Positions 34,675 through 44,972 are shown, counted from the first letter of the stretch. The stretch is DNA of 64,000 nucleotides from Lentisphaerae bacterium ADurb.Bin082 (GCA_002070945.1 MWEG01000073.1:1-64000), one strand, 5' to 3'. The notes: generated by a model from the sequence alone, not told the origin. Translations and numbers: made by a program.

Positions 34675-37386
34675 ATGTCGGAACACGATGAAATACTGAA
34701 GAAATTCACGCCTCAGGCACAGCAGGTGCTGGCCTTGGCGCGCAAGGAAGCGCGCAACATGGGCAACGAGACCCTGGGAACCGAGCATCTTCTGCTCGGC
34801 CTCATCCAGCTTGGACGCGGCGTGGCTGTTGCCATCCTGCGGAAAATGGGCCTCAACCTCGACCTGGTGCGCCGCGAAATCGAACTCAACGGCAAAGGTC
34901 CGAGCCAGGACTTGAAAGAAGCCGGCGACATGCCGATATCGCCGCGGGTACGGCGCGTCTACGCACTGGCTGACAAGGAGGCCAGGGCGTTGAACTACAA
35001 TTTCATCGGCACGGAGCATCTGCTCCTGGCCCTGATGAGCGAGTCGCAATGCCGGGCAGCGAAAATCATGTACGCGCTCGGCGTCGACGTCGAGCAGGTT
35101 CGCCAGGAAATCATGCGGCAGCTGGATCCGAACTACCTGCCGCCGCCGCCATTGTCGGACGATGGCTCGCCCCCGTCCGACAGCAGGGCAGATTCCCCCG
35201 AGGCCCGCCAGGGCGGCGACGATCAGTCCAACTCCCGGGAAACGCCTTCCGCCACTGCGCCCGCTGAGCGGATGCCCGCCCTCAAGACCTTTGGCCGCAA
35301 TTTGAGCGATCTGGCAGCGGCAGGACGCCTTGACCCCGTCATCGGACGCCTCCAGGAAATCGAACGGGTCATCCAAATCCTGTGCCGTCGCACCAAGAAC
35401 AATCCGGTTCTGATCGGCGAGGCCGGCGTCGGCAAGACCGCCATTGTAGAAGGCCTGGCTCAGGCCATCCATGACCAGAGAGTGCCGGAACTGCTGCGCA
35501 ACCGCATCGTCATCGCCCTGGACATGACTTTGCTCGTTGCCGGCACCAAGTACCGCGGTCAATTTGAAGAACGCCTGAAAGCCGTGATGGAGGAAATCCG
35601 GCAGTCTGGGCGGGTCATCTTGTTCCTGGACGAGCTGCACATCATCGTCGGCGCAGGCGGCGCTGAAGGTGCCATGGACGCGGCCAACATCCTGAAGCCA
35701 GCCCTGTCCCGCGGCGAAATTCAGTGCGTTGGGGCGACTACCCTCAATGAATACCGCAAGAACATTGAAAAAGACACCGCCCTGGAGCGGCGCTTCCAGA
35801 CCGTCATGGTTCACCCGCCCTCCTCGGCCGACACCGTCGCCATCCTGCGTGGACTGGCGCCCCGCTACGAGGAATTCCATCATGTCAAATACAGCGACGA
35901 GGCGCTGACCGGCGCCGTCACCCTGTCAGAACGCTATGTGCCGGCTCGCTATCTGCCTGACAAGGCCATCGACGTGATTGACGAAGCCGGCGCCAGGATA
36001 CACCTGGCGGAGTCGAGCCGTCCGCAAGCCATCACCGACTTGGAGGACGAGCTGGCCGAAGTCAACCGGCAGAAAGTCGACGCCGTCAAAAATCAGCTTT
36101 TTGAGGCGGCTGCAAGCCTGCGCGACCGGGAACAGAGCCTGAAGCGGGAAATCGCCGATGCCCAGGCGGCTTGGAAAAAAGAGCGCGAGCAAGTCGTGCA
36201 TGTCATCACCGGCGATGAAATCCGCACCGTGGTCGCAAGCATGACTGGCATCCCCCTGGCCCGGATGGAGGAAGGGGAGACAGAACGGCTGCTGAACATG
36301 GAAGACGAAATCAGCCGGCAGGTCATCGGCCAGCCAGACGCTATTCGCACCATCAGCCGGGCGCTGCGGCGTTCGCGGGCAGAGCTCAAAGACCCGCGGC
36401 GACCGATTGGCTCCTTCATCTTCTTGGGGCCGACCGGCGTCGGCAAGACCTTCCTGGCCAAGGCGCTGGCCGAATTTATGTTCGGCGACCCCGAAGCCCT
36501 GATCCGCCTGGACATGTCGGAATACATGGAGAAATTCAATGTCAGCCGGCTGGTCGGCTCTCCGCCCGGCTACGTTGGCTACGATGAAGGCGGCCAACTG
36601 ACCGAACGGGTGCGGCGACGGCCCTATTCCGTCGTGCTGTTTGATGAAATCGAAAAGGCTCATCCAGACGTCAGCAACATGCTGTTGCAGATTCTTGAGG
36701 AAGGACAGCTGACTGACAGCCTGGGAAATCAAGTCAACTTCCGGAACACCATCGTAGTCATGACCTCAAACCTGGGTGCCGAACAGCTCGGAAAGCCCAT
36801 GTCCCTCGGATTCAGCGCCGGCGGCGAAATCATGTCTGACGACGATTACGCCAAAATGTGCGAGCGCTTGCAGGAAAGCGCCAAAAAGCATTTCCGGCCG
36901 GAATTTCTCAACCGGGTTGACGAGATTGTCGTGTTCCGTCAGCTCGGCCCTGACGAGCTGGCCCAGATCATCCACTTGGAGCTTGACAAGATTTCCGAGC
37001 GTCTGCGCGCCAAAGGCGGTGTTCTGCGCCTGACCGACGCCGCTGAAAAACTGCTGCTTGAGCGCGGCTACAAGCCTGAGTTCGGCGCCCGTCAGTTGCG
37101 TCGTACCGTAGAGCAGATGCTGGAAGACCCCTTGGCTGAAGAATTGCTGCGCCATCCTCCGCCGCCCTCCTTCCTCGCCAAAGCTGACGTGAACGAGGCC
37201 GGAGACGCCATCGTCATCGCCATCACCGCCAGCGCTGCGTCATCCACTAAAGCCCAAGATGCGGCGGCATGCAGCGACGACGATGACCAGGTTGATCCGT
37301 TGCTGCCGCCCCCAGAACCGAAAGTCTCCCTCACCACGACTAGTCCGGCCACCGTCAGAAACAACCGGAAACGCAAAGGCGATTGA
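34675..37386 (+). CDS. clpC: ATP-dependent Clp protease ATP-binding subunit ClpC
   Basis: 903-residue AAA+ unfoldase. Two Clp_N repeats at the N-terminus ([28 protein letters not shown]). The first AAA domain has Walker A GEAGVGKT near residue 249 and [24 protein letters not shown]-type M domain follows (about 430-500: [34 protein letters not shown]). The second AAA domain has GPTGVGKT near 585 and [12 protein letters not shown], then a D2-small domain with an extended acidic C-terminal tail. GGAGGAG precedes the ATG. In Firmicutes ClpC with ClpP degrades arginine-phosphorylated proteins; the nearby mcsA and mcsB-like genes fit, although the kinase looks altered. ClpP is not in this window. 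Confidence 0.93.
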   Translation: MSEHDEILKKFTPQAQQVLALARKEARNMGNETLGTEHLLLGLIQLGRGVAVAILRKMGLNLDLVRREIELNGKGPSQDLKEAGDMPISPRVRRVYALADKEARALNYNFIGTEHLLLALMSESQCRAAKIMYALGVDVEQVRQEIMRQLDPNYLPPPPLSDDGSPPSDSRADSPEARQGGDDQSNSRETPSATAPAERMPALKTFGRNLSDLAAAGRLDPVIGRLQEIERVIQILCRRTKNNPVLIGEAGVGKTAIVEGLAQAIHDQRVPELLRNRIVIALDMTLLVAGTKYRGQFEERLKAVMEEIRQSGRVILFLDELHIIVGAGGAEGAMDAANILKPALSRGEIQCVGATTLNEYRKNIEKDTALERRFQTVMVHPPSSADTVAILRGLAPRYEEFHHVKYSDEALTGAVTLSERYVPARYLPDKAIDVIDEAGARIHLAESSRPQAITDLEDELAEVNRQKVDAVKNQLFEAAASLRDREQSLKREIADAQAAWKKEREQVVHVITGDEIRTVVASMTGIPLARMEEGETERLLNMEDEISRQVIGQPDAIRTISRALRRSRAELKDPRRPIGSFIFLGPTGVGKTFLAKALAEFMFGDPEALIRLDMSEYMEKFNVSRLVGSPPGYVGYDEGGQLTERVRRRPYSVVLFDEIEKAHPDVSNMLLQILEEGQLTDSLGNQVNFRNTIVVMTSNLGAEQLGKPMSLGFSAGGEIMSDDDYAKMCERLQESAKKHFRPEFLNRVDEIVVFRQLGPDELAQIIHLELDKISERLRAKGGVLRLTDAAEKLLLERGYKPEFGARQLRRTVEQMLEDPLAEELLRHPPPPSFLAKADVNEAGDAIVIAITASAASSTKAQDAAACSDDDDQVDPLLPPPEPKVSLTTTSPATVRNNRKRKGD

Positions 37387-37529
37387 CAGGACGGCGGCTT
37401 GACGGCGAGCCGCCTCCGGAGCGGGTCACGTCTTTGTGCGACGCGATTCCAGCTGCCAGGCCATGAGCCAAGCGCTCACGGCCTGGTGCCGCCCCCCGGG
37501 CGCGAAACCGGCTGACAGGATACGATTGC

Positions 37530-38294
37530 ATGGCAACCCAGGCGCAATTCATCATTCAGGGCAGCGACGACGACCAGACCGCAGCGGCGCTCTTCCAGAG
37601 ACATCGCGCCTGGCAGCCTGCCTGCCTGCCAGCCACCGTTGGCGGCGAAGGCTGCGATTGCGTACTGGAGGGCTGCGCTGGAACGCTGTTCACCCTAGCG
37701 GAAGACGGCGCGGGCAAGGTGAAGCTGCTGCCAGCGCCGAAAGCGGAAATCAGCGTCAACGGCACCCCCTGCCCGGCGCATGGCCAGCTTCTCCGCAGCG
37801 GGGACAAGGTGGCGGCCAGAACCGCGAAGCTGCATTTCTACACTGTCCGCAAGCAGGCAAAACCTTCGCTGTCCAGCCTGTTCCTGGCGCGCCTGAGCAA
37901 AACCCTGGTGGTGCTTTTCGTGTTGGCCCAGCTCTGGGTGCTTTTCATCCTGCCCAGCCAGATTCGCGACAACCGTTTCTGGGAACGCGCCATCGCCAAA
38001 CAACGAATCAGCAGCCTGCTTGACCAGCTGCGGCGGGACGTCAGCAAGCTGGAAGTGCCCGAAGCCGGTCAAAAGGCGCTGCAAGCAGCCCTATTGGCTG
38101 AATTAGATGCCCGAGTGCGTTACCTGCGCCAGCATGAAGACCGCATGAGGCGCTCCCAGCGCCGCGCCATGCAAGAAGACCTGCAAGAAATTCAACGTCT
38201 CACCGGGCGGTTGTCAGCCGGACAGATCATGCAGCCCCTGCCGCCCTTGCAAACCGACCAGGCCGTCCAGGCAATTGTCGGCGAACGTCATTGA
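37530..38294 (+). CDS. Hypothetical membrane-anchored protein with FHA-like N-terminal region
   Basis: 254 residues. The first ~110 residues are beta-rich with a GTLFTLAEDG...AEISVNGTPCPAHGQLL segment similar in style to an FHA domain, but the usual FHA residues are not clear. A membrane helix (about 135-153, LVVLFVLAQLWVLFILPSQ) precedes a roughly 100-residue basic coiled-coil tail. If it were FHA-like, a phosphothreonine partner such as the 28822-32481 kinase would be a candidate. It lies between clpC and the hldA-kds operon. No family could be named. Confidence 0.7.
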   Translation: MATQAQFIIQGSDDDQTAAALFQRHRAWQPACLPATVGGEGCDCVLEGCAGTLFTLAEDGAGKVKLLPAPKAEISVNGTPCPAHGQLLRSGDKVAARTAKLHFYTVRKQAKPSLSSLFLARLSKTLVVLFVLAQLWVLFILPSQIRDNRFWERAIAKQRISSLLDQLRRDVSKLEVPEAGQKALQAALLAELDARVRYLRQHEDRMRRSQRRAMQEDLQEIQRLTGRLSAGQIMQPLPPLQTDQAVQAIVGERH

Positions 38295-38336
38295 ACCTCA
38301 AGACACGACCAGCATCCGGAAGGAGAACATACCGCC

Positions 38337-39350
38337 ATGCCAGGTGGCCAGTTGTCACGCTACGTCCCGCTCTTCAAGCAAGCCCGCGTCGCAGTTCTCG
38401 GCGATCTCATGCTCGACCGCTATGTCTGGGGACGTGCGACCAGGATTTCCCAGGAGGCTCCGGTTCCAGTGGTGGCGGTGCAGCGCCAGAGTGCCGTTCC
38501 TGGCGGCGCTGCCAACGTCGCCCGCAACTTGCGCACTCTCGGCGCCGCCGTCGATGTCTTTGGCGTCATTGGCGACGACCTGGAAGGCCAGGAACTGCTG
38601 CGCCGCCTCGCCGAGGCCGAGGCCGATGTCAGTGGCGTCGAAGTTGATTCCTCCCGCCCAACAACGGTCAAGACGCGCGTCTTGGCGGGAAACCAACAGG
38701 TGGTTCGCATCGACTACGAGCAGACCCGCGAGATTGCCTCCGAACTCCGCCGCCGACTCCTCAACAGCCTGGAAAAGCAGCTGCGCTCAGGCGCAGTGCA
38801 GGCTCTCATCTTAGAGGACTATGCCAAGGGTCTTTTCGGTCGACAGTTCATGCGCCAGGCGATTGCGCTGGCGCAATCCTGCCAAGTCATGGTCGCCCTG
38901 GATCCGCACCCCTCCAACAATTTCAGGGCCAGCGGCTTATGCCTGATGACCCCGAATCGGGCCGAGGCCTTTGCTTTGGCCAAGGTTCCCTACCAGGGCG
39001 GCAGTGGCGACCCGCGTTCCGACCGCGCCTTGCTCCGTGCTGGCCATCGCCTGCGCCAGACCTGGGCACCCGAGCATCTTCTCATAACCCTGGGTGCTGA
39101 CGGCATGGCGCTGTTTTCAGGGGATGACTCCCTGCCCGCCCACATCCCCACCAAGGCTAAGCAGGTTTTTGATGTCTCCGGTGCTGGCGACACTGTCATG
39201 GCGACCATGGTTCTGGCCATGCTGGCCGGCGCCTCGCTGCCAGAAGCGGCGGAAATCGCCAACCACGCGGCCGGCGTCGTCGTCGGCCTGGTCGGCACTG
39301 CCGCCATTGACGCTGACACCCTGATCGCGTCTATCGACAGCCCCACCTAA
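38337..39350 (+). CDS. hldA: D-glycero-beta-D-manno-heptose-7-phosphate kinase domain protein (HldA/RfaE1-type)
   Basis: 337-residue PfkB-family kinase with VLGDLMLDRYVWG near the start, PGGAANVARNLRTLG, the RIDYEQ region and the terminal DVSGAGDTVMATMVLAML motif with the catalytic Asp. It lacks the adenylyltransferase domain of bifunctional HldE. It phosphorylates heptose-7-phosphate for LPS inner core ADP-heptose. It heads a run of Kdo/LPS genes, which supports the assignment, but other sugar kinases share these motifs. Confidence 0.8.
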   Translation: MPGGQLSRYVPLFKQARVAVLGDLMLDRYVWGRATRISQEAPVPVVAVQRQSAVPGGAANVARNLRTLGAAVDVFGVIGDDLEGQELLRRLAEAEADVSGVEVDSSRPTTVKTRVLAGNQQVVRIDYEQTREIASELRRRLLNSLEKQLRSGAVQALILEDYAKGLFGRQFMRQAIALAQSCQVMVALDPHPSNNFRASGLCLMTPNRAEAFALAKVPYQGGSGDPRSDRALLRAGHRLRQTWAPEHLLITLGADGMALFSGDDSLPAHIPTKAKQVFDVSGAGDTVMATMVLAMLAGASLPEAAEIANHAAGVVVGLVGTAAIDADTLIASIDSPT

Positions 39351-39433
39351 CCTGTCTGATGTCGCAGAAATACCGATCCAAGCAAGCAGAAATCACCACA
39401 CACATTTTCTAAGAGCAACCAGGAGAAGAAGTC

Positions 39434-40189
39434 ATGACCGAACGGACGATTGCGGTGATACCGGCACGCTACGGCAGCACGCGCTTTCCCGGCAAGCCGC
39501 TGGCGCTGATCGGCGGCAAGCCGATGATCCAATGGTGTTATGAATCCGTCCGGAAATGCCCGCTCTTTGCCGAAGTACTGGTGGCTACCGACGATGAGCG
39601 AATACGGGCGGCAGTCGCTGATTTCGGCGGCCAGGCCGTGATGACGTCCAGCACGCACCAGACTGGAACCGACCGCATCGCCGAAGCGATCATTGGCCGT
39701 GACGCGGACCTGATCGTCAACGTGCAAGGTGACGAGCCGCTGATGTCAGCAGCTGTGCTGACGCAGCTGGTCAACCGCATGCGTGAAACTGGCGCTGAGA
39801 TGGGGACCGCTGCCGTGCCCTTCTCGAAAACCGACCGCGACCCGGCTGACCCGAACGCCGTCAAGGTGGTGCTTGACCAGCGTGGCTTTGCGCTCTATTT
39901 CAGCCGTTCACTCATTCCTTTCCCCCGCTCAGGCGGCACGGCTGTCGAGCCGCTTCTGCATTGGGGGCTGTATGCGTACCGTCGCGACTTCTTGGAACAA
40001 TTCATCACTTGGGAGCGCGGTGCTTTAGAGGGCTGCGAGATGCTGGAACAGCTCCGCGCCCTGGAACATGGCGCATGCATCTTAGTCATGGTAACGGAAG
40101 AAAGCAGCGCCGGAGTCGATGTCCCAGCCGACATCCAGCTGATTGAAAAGCAATTGCGTCAACGCGGCATGCTCGTCGACGGCCGTTGA
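39434..40189 (+). CDS. kdsB: 3-deoxy-manno-octulosonate cytidylyltransferase (CMP-Kdo synthetase)
   Basis: 251 residues. IPARYGSTRFPGKPLALIGGKP is the CMP-Kdo synthetase signature; VNVQGDEPLM carries the metal-binding Asp, and RVxE-type residues follow. It activates Kdo as CMP-Kdo for lipid A transfer. AGGAG with close spacing precedes the ATG. It is followed 39 bases downstream by kdsA, consistent with one Kdo operon. The length matches the family. Confidence 0.93.
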   Translation: MTERTIAVIPARYGSTRFPGKPLALIGGKPMIQWCYESVRKCPLFAEVLVATDDERIRAAVADFGGQAVMTSSTHQTGTDRIAEAIIGRDADLIVNVQGDEPLMSAAVLTQLVNRMRETGAEMGTAAVPFSKTDRDPADPNAVKVVLDQRGFALYFSRSLIPFPRSGGTAVEPLLHWGLYAYRRDFLEQFITWERGALEGCEMLEQLRALEHGACILVMVTEESSAGVDVPADIQLIEKQLRQRGMLVDGR

Positions 40190-40228
40190 TGACAGCCACA
40201 GCGTCACTATACTAAGGAGATGAAAAAC

Positions 40229-41059
40229 ATGGGACGTGTCTTTGCCCTAAGCCCGGACATCAACATCGGCCCTGGCCAGGTGCCGGTCATCATCGCCGGG
40301 CCTTGCGTCATCGAATCCGACGATATCTGCCGACGAATCGCCGGCGCCGCCCTTGCCGCCTGCCAAAAGCTCGGGCTGCCATACATCTTCAAGTCCTCTT
40401 TTGACAAAGCCAACCGCACCAGCATCAAGGGCTTTCGCGGCTTGGGCATGGAGAACGGCCTGCGCACCCTGGCCATGATCAAGCGCGAATTCGGCTGCCC
40501 AGTCATCACTGACGTGCATGCCCCCGAACAATGCGCTGCTGTCGCTGAAGTCGTTGACATCTTGCAGATCCCGGCTTTCCTCTGTCGCCAGACTGACCTG
40601 CTCCTCGCGGCTGGCTCTACTGGCAAGCCGGTGAACATCAAGAAAGGCCAGTTCCTCGCCCCTGAGGACATGCTTCCCGTGGCCCAGAAAGTGGCTTCCA
40701 CCGGCAATGAGCGAATCATGCTGACTGAGCGCGGCGCCAGTTTCGGCTACCATAACTTAGTCGTTGACATGCGCGGCCTGGTGATTATGAGCGAGCTGGG
40801 CTGGCCAGTCATCTTTGACGCCACCCACGCCGTGCAGATTCCAGGCGGCCTGGGCACCAGCTCCGGCGGCAACCGCGCCTTCGTCGCCCCACTGGCCCGA
40901 GCAGCAGCGGCCGTCGGCATCCAGGGACTTTTCTTGGAAACCCACCCCGACCCAGACAACGCCCGCTCTGACGGACCCAATTCCCTGCCCCTGGAAGAAC
41001 TCCCCAAACTGCTCAAAACTATCAAGGAAATCCATGGACTGGTCAATCAAAGTGCATGA
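40229..41059 (+). CDS. kdsA: 3-deoxy-8-phosphooctulonate synthase (Kdo-8-phosphate synthase)
   Basis: 276 residues from ATG 40229. An ATG at 40220 is also in frame, but AAGGAG abuts it directly with no spacing. From 40229 the spacing is nine bases, so that start is preferred. KSSFDKANRTSIKGFRG, DVHAPEQ and DATHAVQIPGG are conserved in KdsA. It condenses arabinose-5-phosphate with phosphoenolpyruvate. The stop overlaps the kdsC start by 26 bases. A separate kdsD (arabinose-5-phosphate isomerase) is not in the window. Confidence 0.93.
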   Translation: MGRVFALSPDINIGPGQVPVIIAGPCVIESDDICRRIAGAALAACQKLGLPYIFKSSFDKANRTSIKGFRGLGMENGLRTLAMIKREFGCPVITDVHAPEQCAAVAEVVDILQIPAFLCRQTDLLLAAGSTGKPVNIKKGQFLAPEDMLPVAQKVASTGNERIMLTERGASFGYHNLVVDMRGLVIMSELGWPVIFDATHAVQIPGGLGTSSGGNRAFVAPLARAAAAVGIQGLFLETHPDPDNARSDGPNSLPLEELPKLLKTIKEIHGLVNQSA

Positions 41060-41555
41060 TATCAAGGTCGTGGTCATGGATATCGACGGCGTACTGACCG
41101 ACGGCAGAATCGGCTATGGCCTCGGACATGACCAGGAAATCAAATTTTTCGATGTGCACGACGGTACTGGCATTACCCTGGCTCGTCGAGCTGGCTTGCG
41201 AGCCGGCGTTATCAGCGGGCGTTCCAGCCTGGCTAACCAGCGCCGGGCGAGCGAGCTGAAGCTCGACTTCATCTTCGAAGATGTCCACGCCAAGGCCGAT
41301 GGCCTGCTGCGGCTGTGCGCCGACCTCGACGTGACGCCACGCCAATGCCTGTACATCGGCGACGACCTGATCGACATCCCGCCAATGCGCCTGGCCGGCA
41401 TCAGCGCGGCTGTTGGCGATGCCTCGGCCGAAGTCATCAACATGGCCGACTGGGTGGCGACCAGGCCGGGAGGCCGCGGCGCAGTCCGGGAAATCCTGGA
41501 GCGGCTGCTTCGTTTGCAGGGTCATTGGGAACAATTGCTGAAACGCTATGTTTAA
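41034..41555 (+). CDS. kdsC: Kdo-8-phosphate phosphatase
   Basis: 173-residue HAD-family phosphatase, the usual KdsC size. VVVMDIDGVLTDGRIGYG carries the nucleophile and acid Asp, VISGRSS follows as motif II, and YIGDDLIDIPPM is motif IV. It removes phosphate from Kdo-8-phosphate. The ATG at 41034 was chosen because AAGGAA is just upstream and the extended open frame before it lies inside kdsA. It overlaps kdsA, so translation is coupled. Confidence 0.9.
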   Translation: MDWSIKVHDIKVVVMDIDGVLTDGRIGYGLGHDQEIKFFDVHDGTGITLARRAGLRAGVISGRSSLANQRRASELKLDFIFEDVHAKADGLLRLCADLDVTPRQCLYIGDDLIDIPPMRLAGISAAVGDASAEVINMADWVATRPGGRGAVREILERLLRLQGHWEQLLKRYV

Positions 41556-41648
41556 ACGAACAGGGCGTTCGAAAGGCCCAACCGGCGGGTGCGTCCGCAA
41601 CAGCCTGCCCTTCCTTCTGGGCGCAACCGTAAAGTCGGTGGAGATTCG

Positions 41649-42236
41649 ATGATGACCGCAATGGCCCGCGCCACATCCATGTCCATTCCAGGCAGCGCCA
41701 GCTGGCGACTGGGCGTTGCCGTGTCGCTTCTTTTCTGGCTACTGGCAAGCTTCCCAGCCACCGGGCGGTCCAGAGCGGTATTTGGCAACAGCAACATTTC
41801 GGTAAGCGGCTTCCAAACCCGGGGATTGAACGAGGAAGGGGCGGTGGAATGGGAACTATTTGGCCAGCAAGCCACTGTCAAGGGAACAATGACCGAACTG
41901 GAGACATTCAAGATTCTCCTGATGCAGCAAGCCGACCGGCAGTTCGAGCTGACTTCCCCGCACTGTCGATATAATCACAATTTGGCCGAAGTCAAAAGCG
42001 ATGCGCCCGTGTACCTCACCAGCGACGGCATTGCCATCAGCGGCCTCGGCTATGACGTCTTTCTCGACCGCAAAGTCGTGCTGATCCGGTCAACAGTGCA
42101 TATTGTCCTGAAAGGGCGCAAAAACAGCCTCCGCAGAGCGCTCGCGGGCGGCGAGAAGAAACCGGAACAGGACGCGGCGTCCAAGCCGTCACAGTCCGCT
42201 CCGCTGGAAAACCACTCATCTCCGACCAGAAAATGA
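41649..42236 (+). CDS. lptC: LptC-like LPS export periplasmic protein
   Basis: 195 residues. A single N-terminal membrane anchor (about 17-35, GVAVSLLFWLLASFPATG) precedes a beta-rich domain (ISVSGFQTRGLNEEGAVEW) resembling LptC/OstA-fold proteins. Similarity to known LptC is low; placement directly before LptA-like and LptB genes is the main support. GGAG precedes the ATG at 41649, and another ATG at 41652 is equally possible. A Lys/Pro-rich C-terminal tail of ~25 residues is an extension. Confidence 0.7.
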   Translation: MMTAMARATSMSIPGSASWRLGVAVSLLFWLLASFPATGRSRAVFGNSNISVSGFQTRGLNEEGAVEWELFGQQATVKGTMTELETFKILLMQQADRQFELTSPHCRYNHNLAEVKSDAPVYLTSDGIAISGLGYDVFLDRKVVLIRSTVHIVLKGRKNSLRRALAGGEKKPEQDAASKPSQSAPLENHSSPTRK

Positions 42237-42325
42237 CGCCAACGAATTGCATTGCCATCATGACGGGCTATTATCTCTGCCAGCGGCGACAACACCATAG
42301 CCACCACGCGAAGGACATGACACCC

Positions 42326-43039
42326 ATGCATACGAAACATCTGACCGCCCTCCTGACCTTCACCCTACTCCTGGGCTTGAGCTTAGGCTGGACGACGACG
42401 GCCGCCGAGCCGGCACCCAGCCAAAAGCCGGCCAATGCAAACGCCAACGCTGAAAAAACAGAAAAGGCGGAAACAGCCGCTGCTGACGAGGTTGAGGAAG
42501 AAACCGATGAAATGAACATCACGGCCGAGCGGATGGAAATGCAGCTCGAACAGCATCGCATTGAGTTGTCTGGCAATGTCCTCATTGAAGACAGCACCAT
42601 GAAGCTGACCGCCCAAAAAATGACTGTGTTCCTTGACAATGACAACAAGATGAAGCATATTGAAGCAGAAGGCGGCGTTACGGTTCGGAAGCTTGACACG
42701 AGCGAGAGCGCTGTCGGCGACCGCGGCTCCTACGACGCCGAGGCCGACGTCATCGTCCTGACCGGGAACTGCACGATTCTGCAAGGCAAGAACGCCATGA
42801 AGGGCGACAAGGTGGTCTACGACAGGAAAAACCAGAACATCAGCCTGCATGGCGCCACGGTCACCATCCCCTTGAAAAAAGGGGGCGACAAAAGCGGCAA
42901 AGGAGGAATGGGAAGCCTGTTCGGAGGCGGCAAGACTGAAGACAAAAAGCCTTCCGGACAAGATGCCAAGCCAGGTGCCAAGACAACGACGGCACCAGAC
43001 CAAAAACCCGCAGAAGCACAGAAAGGCGATGGCAAGTAA
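42326..43039 (+). CDS. lptA: LptA/OstA-family LPS export protein
   Basis: 237 residues. AAGGA ten bases before the ATG at 42326 decides the start, rather than the ATG at 42317. A signal peptide (HLTALLTFTLLLGLSLGW) and an acidic Glu/Lys-rich linker precede the OstA-like beta-jellyroll (about 65-190: NITAERMEMQLEQHRIELSG; GNCTILQGKNAMKGDKVVYD), the family bridge across the periplasm. The C-terminal ~50 residues are Lys/Gly/Pro-rich and low-complexity. Its stop codon overlaps the lptB start by one base (TAATG). Confidence 0.8.
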   Translation: MHTKHLTALLTFTLLLGLSLGWTTTAAEPAPSQKPANANANAEKTEKAETAAADEVEEETDEMNITAERMEMQLEQHRIELSGNVLIEDSTMKLTAQKMTVFLDNDNKMKHIEAEGGVTVRKLDTSESAVGDRGSYDAEADVIVLTGNCTILQGKNAMKGDKVVYDRKNQNISLHGATVTIPLKKGGDKSGKGGMGSLFGGGKTEDKKPSGQDAKPGAKTTTAPDQKPAEAQKGDGK

Positions 43040-43776
43040 TGGCTGACAAGGGCGATATCCTGCTGCAAGCGAAAGACCTGGTCAAAATCTATCAGAACCG
43101 CTGTGTGGTCAACAAAGTCTCCCTGCATGTGAAACCAGGCGAAGTCGTGGGGCTGCTCGGTCCCAACGGCGCCGGTAAAACCACTACTTTCTATATGATT
43201 GTCGGCCTGATCAAACCCAACGGCGGGCACATTGAATTTCGTGGTCGGGACGTGTCGAGCCTGGCCATGTTCGAGCGCGCCCGCCTGGGCATGGGCTACT
43301 TGGCCCAGGAACCCTCCGTGTTCAGCAAGCTAACGGTTGAGGAAAACATCATGTCCATCCTGGAGGCGCTGGCCATGAGCCGGAAGGAACGCACGGAGCG
43401 CCGTGAAGAGCTGCTCAACGAGCTGCAATTAGGTCATCTTCGCAGCCAGAAGGCCTTGACTCTCAGCGGTGGCGAACGACGACGCCTGGAAATCACTAGG
43501 GCGCTGGCCACCAACCCCAGCTTCATCATGCTTGACGAGCCGTTTGGCGGCGTTGATCCGATCAGCGTGTTCGAAGTACAGAAAATCGTGGCCAACCTGC
43601 GCGACCGCGGCCTGGGAGTCCTGATCACAGACCATAACGTGCGCGAAACCCTGGCCATTGTCGACCGCGCCTACCTGATCTGCAACGGCGAAATCCTTTT
43701 CACCGGAGACAGCGCAGCCTTGATCAATGACGAAAAAGCCAGGCAAGTCTACCTGGGGCCGAGCTTTAATCCTTGA
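43039..43776 (+). CDS. lptB: LPS export ABC transporter ATP-binding protein LptB
   Basis: 245 residues. Walker A GPNGAGKTTTFYMIVGL, the LptB-specific YLAQEPSVFSKLTVEENI, ABC signature LSGGERRRLEITRALA, Walker B FIMLDEPFGGVDP, and the switch His (ITDHNVRETL). It powers LPS extraction by LptFG. The start overlaps the lptA stop. It is the strongest member of the lptC-lptA-lptB string. LptF and LptG are not in the window. Confidence 0.95.
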   Translation: MADKGDILLQAKDLVKIYQNRCVVNKVSLHVKPGEVVGLLGPNGAGKTTTFYMIVGLIKPNGGHIEFRGRDVSSLAMFERARLGMGYLAQEPSVFSKLTVEENIMSILEALAMSRKERTERREELLNELQLGHLRSQKALTLSGGERRRLEITRALATNPSFIMLDEPFGGVDPISVFEVQKIVANLRDRGLGVLITDHNVRETLAIVDRAYLICNGEILFTGDSAALINDEKARQVYLGPSFNP

Positions 43777-43829
43777 AAAGAGAGGAAAGCTCAGAACCGA
43801 CTCGCCTGTATAACCAAAGGAGGTTCATT

Positions 43830-44246
43830 ATGGAAGTCATCATCAGCGCCAAACAGTATGAAACCAACGAGGCGTTAAAGGCTCAGGCCGAGGAGCTGGC
43901 AGCCAAGCTGGCGGAATCCTATAAAAACCAAAAACTCACTTCAATCCGATTTGTATTCTCTGTGGAGCGTAATTGGCAGATTGCCGACGCGCTTCTGAAC
44001 GCCAAGAATTTGACCCTGCGCGCCACTGCCCGCACCAGCGACATGCGGATTTCCCTGGCCAATGTCATCGACAAGCTGGATAAGCAGATGCGGCGCTACC
44101 TGGAACGCATCCAGGACAATTCCATCAAGGCCGACCCGATTGCCAAGCAGAAAATGTGGACCTCGGCTGAACTCCGGGAAGCCGGCGATGACGACGACCT
44201 GGAGGCGGGCTACTACGACCGTGCGGAAACAGCCGCCCAGCCCTGA
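43830..44246 (+). CDS. hpf: Ribosome hibernation promoting factor / RaiA family
   Basis: 138 residues from the ATG at 43830, where a very strong AAAGGAGG box lies six bases upstream; the longer open frame begins inside lptB. EVIISAKQYETNEALK, ADALLNAKNLTLRATAR and IDKLDKQMRRYLERIQD match the S30AE domain that binds the ribosome A/P sites in stationary phase. It is the short form without a long C-terminal dimerisation domain; the ~25-residue tail is acidic. Placing hpf after lptB is common in other bacteria. A terminator follows at 44266. Confidence 0.85.
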   Translation: MEVIISAKQYETNEALKAQAEELAAKLAESYKNQKLTSIRFVFSVERNWQIADALLNAKNLTLRATARTSDMRISLANVIDKLDKQMRRYLERIQDNSIKADPIAKQKMWTSAELREAGDDDDLEAGYYDRAETAAQP

Positions 44247-44265
44247 AGAGGCCTCTGTATACCTG

Positions 44266-44301
44266 GCCTGCCGCTGGCTCTAAAACAGCGGCAGGCTGCT
44301 T
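44266..44301 (+). terminator. Terminator after hpf
   Basis: GCCTGCCGCTG, nine-base loop, CAGCGGCAGGC: a perfect 11-bp stem, then TGCTTTCG. The T tract is short. It probably ends the kds-lpt-hpf transcript. Confidence 0.55.
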
Positions 44302-44358
44302 TCGCTCCCGCCTGCCAGCCCTGGCGCCCACACGCTCCAACCAGCAAAAAAAACAGCC

Positions 44359-44922
44359 ATGAACATCGACATTGTCAAGCCGGCGGAGCCGCCGGCGCGT
44401 CGGCCGACCTGGGATGAATATTTTCTGAAGCTTGCCATGTTGGCTTCTGAACGGGCGACCTGCCCCCGCATGCATTGCGGCTGCGTCCTGGTGAGAGACC
44501 GCTATGTACTCTCAACCGGCTACAACGGCTCCCTGCCCGGCACGCCGCATTGCACTACGCACGGGTGCCTGGTCGTGAACAACCATTGCGTCCGAACGAA
44601 TCATGCCGAGATCAACGCCATCTGCCAAGCGACCCGGCATGGCATCACCCTGACCGGCGGAACAGCATACGTCACTAACATGCCCTGCACCCATTGCGCC
44701 AAAGCGCTGATCGCAGCCGGCATCGTCCGCGTAGTGATTTTTTCCGACTATCATGACACGTTGGCCGAAAGGTTTTTCCAGGAGGCCGGCGTTGAGCTGG
44801 AACGCCATCATATACCGGATTTGACCATTCATTACGATTTGGCCAAATACAGCTCAGCCGTCGCTGCCGCCCGCCGGCCGTGCGCTGACTCGCCGGAGCC
44901 GTCGCCACCTGCTGAGCGTTGA
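44359..44922 (+). CDS. dCMP deaminase (cytidine/deoxycytidylate deaminase family)
   Basis: 187 residues. TWDEYFLKLAMLASERATCPR matches ComEB/dCMP deaminases, and the zinc site is HAEINA plus PCTHC. It makes dUMP from dCMP for thymidylate synthesis. It is upstream of, and convergent with, the 44973 gene. The C-terminal extension of about 25 residues is Pro/Ala-rich. Confidence 0.87.
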   Translation: MNIDIVKPAEPPARRPTWDEYFLKLAMLASERATCPRMHCGCVLVRDRYVLSTGYNGSLPGTPHCTTHGCLVVNNHCVRTNHAEINAICQATRHGITLTGGTAYVTNMPCTHCAKALIAAGIVRVVIFSDYHDTLAERFFQEAGVELERHHIPDLTIHYDLAKYSSAVAAARRPCADSPEPSPPAER

Positions 44923-44972
44923 CGGTGCGCCAGCTGCCTGCGCCGCCTTATCGCCCTGGGCAGGACAGACTC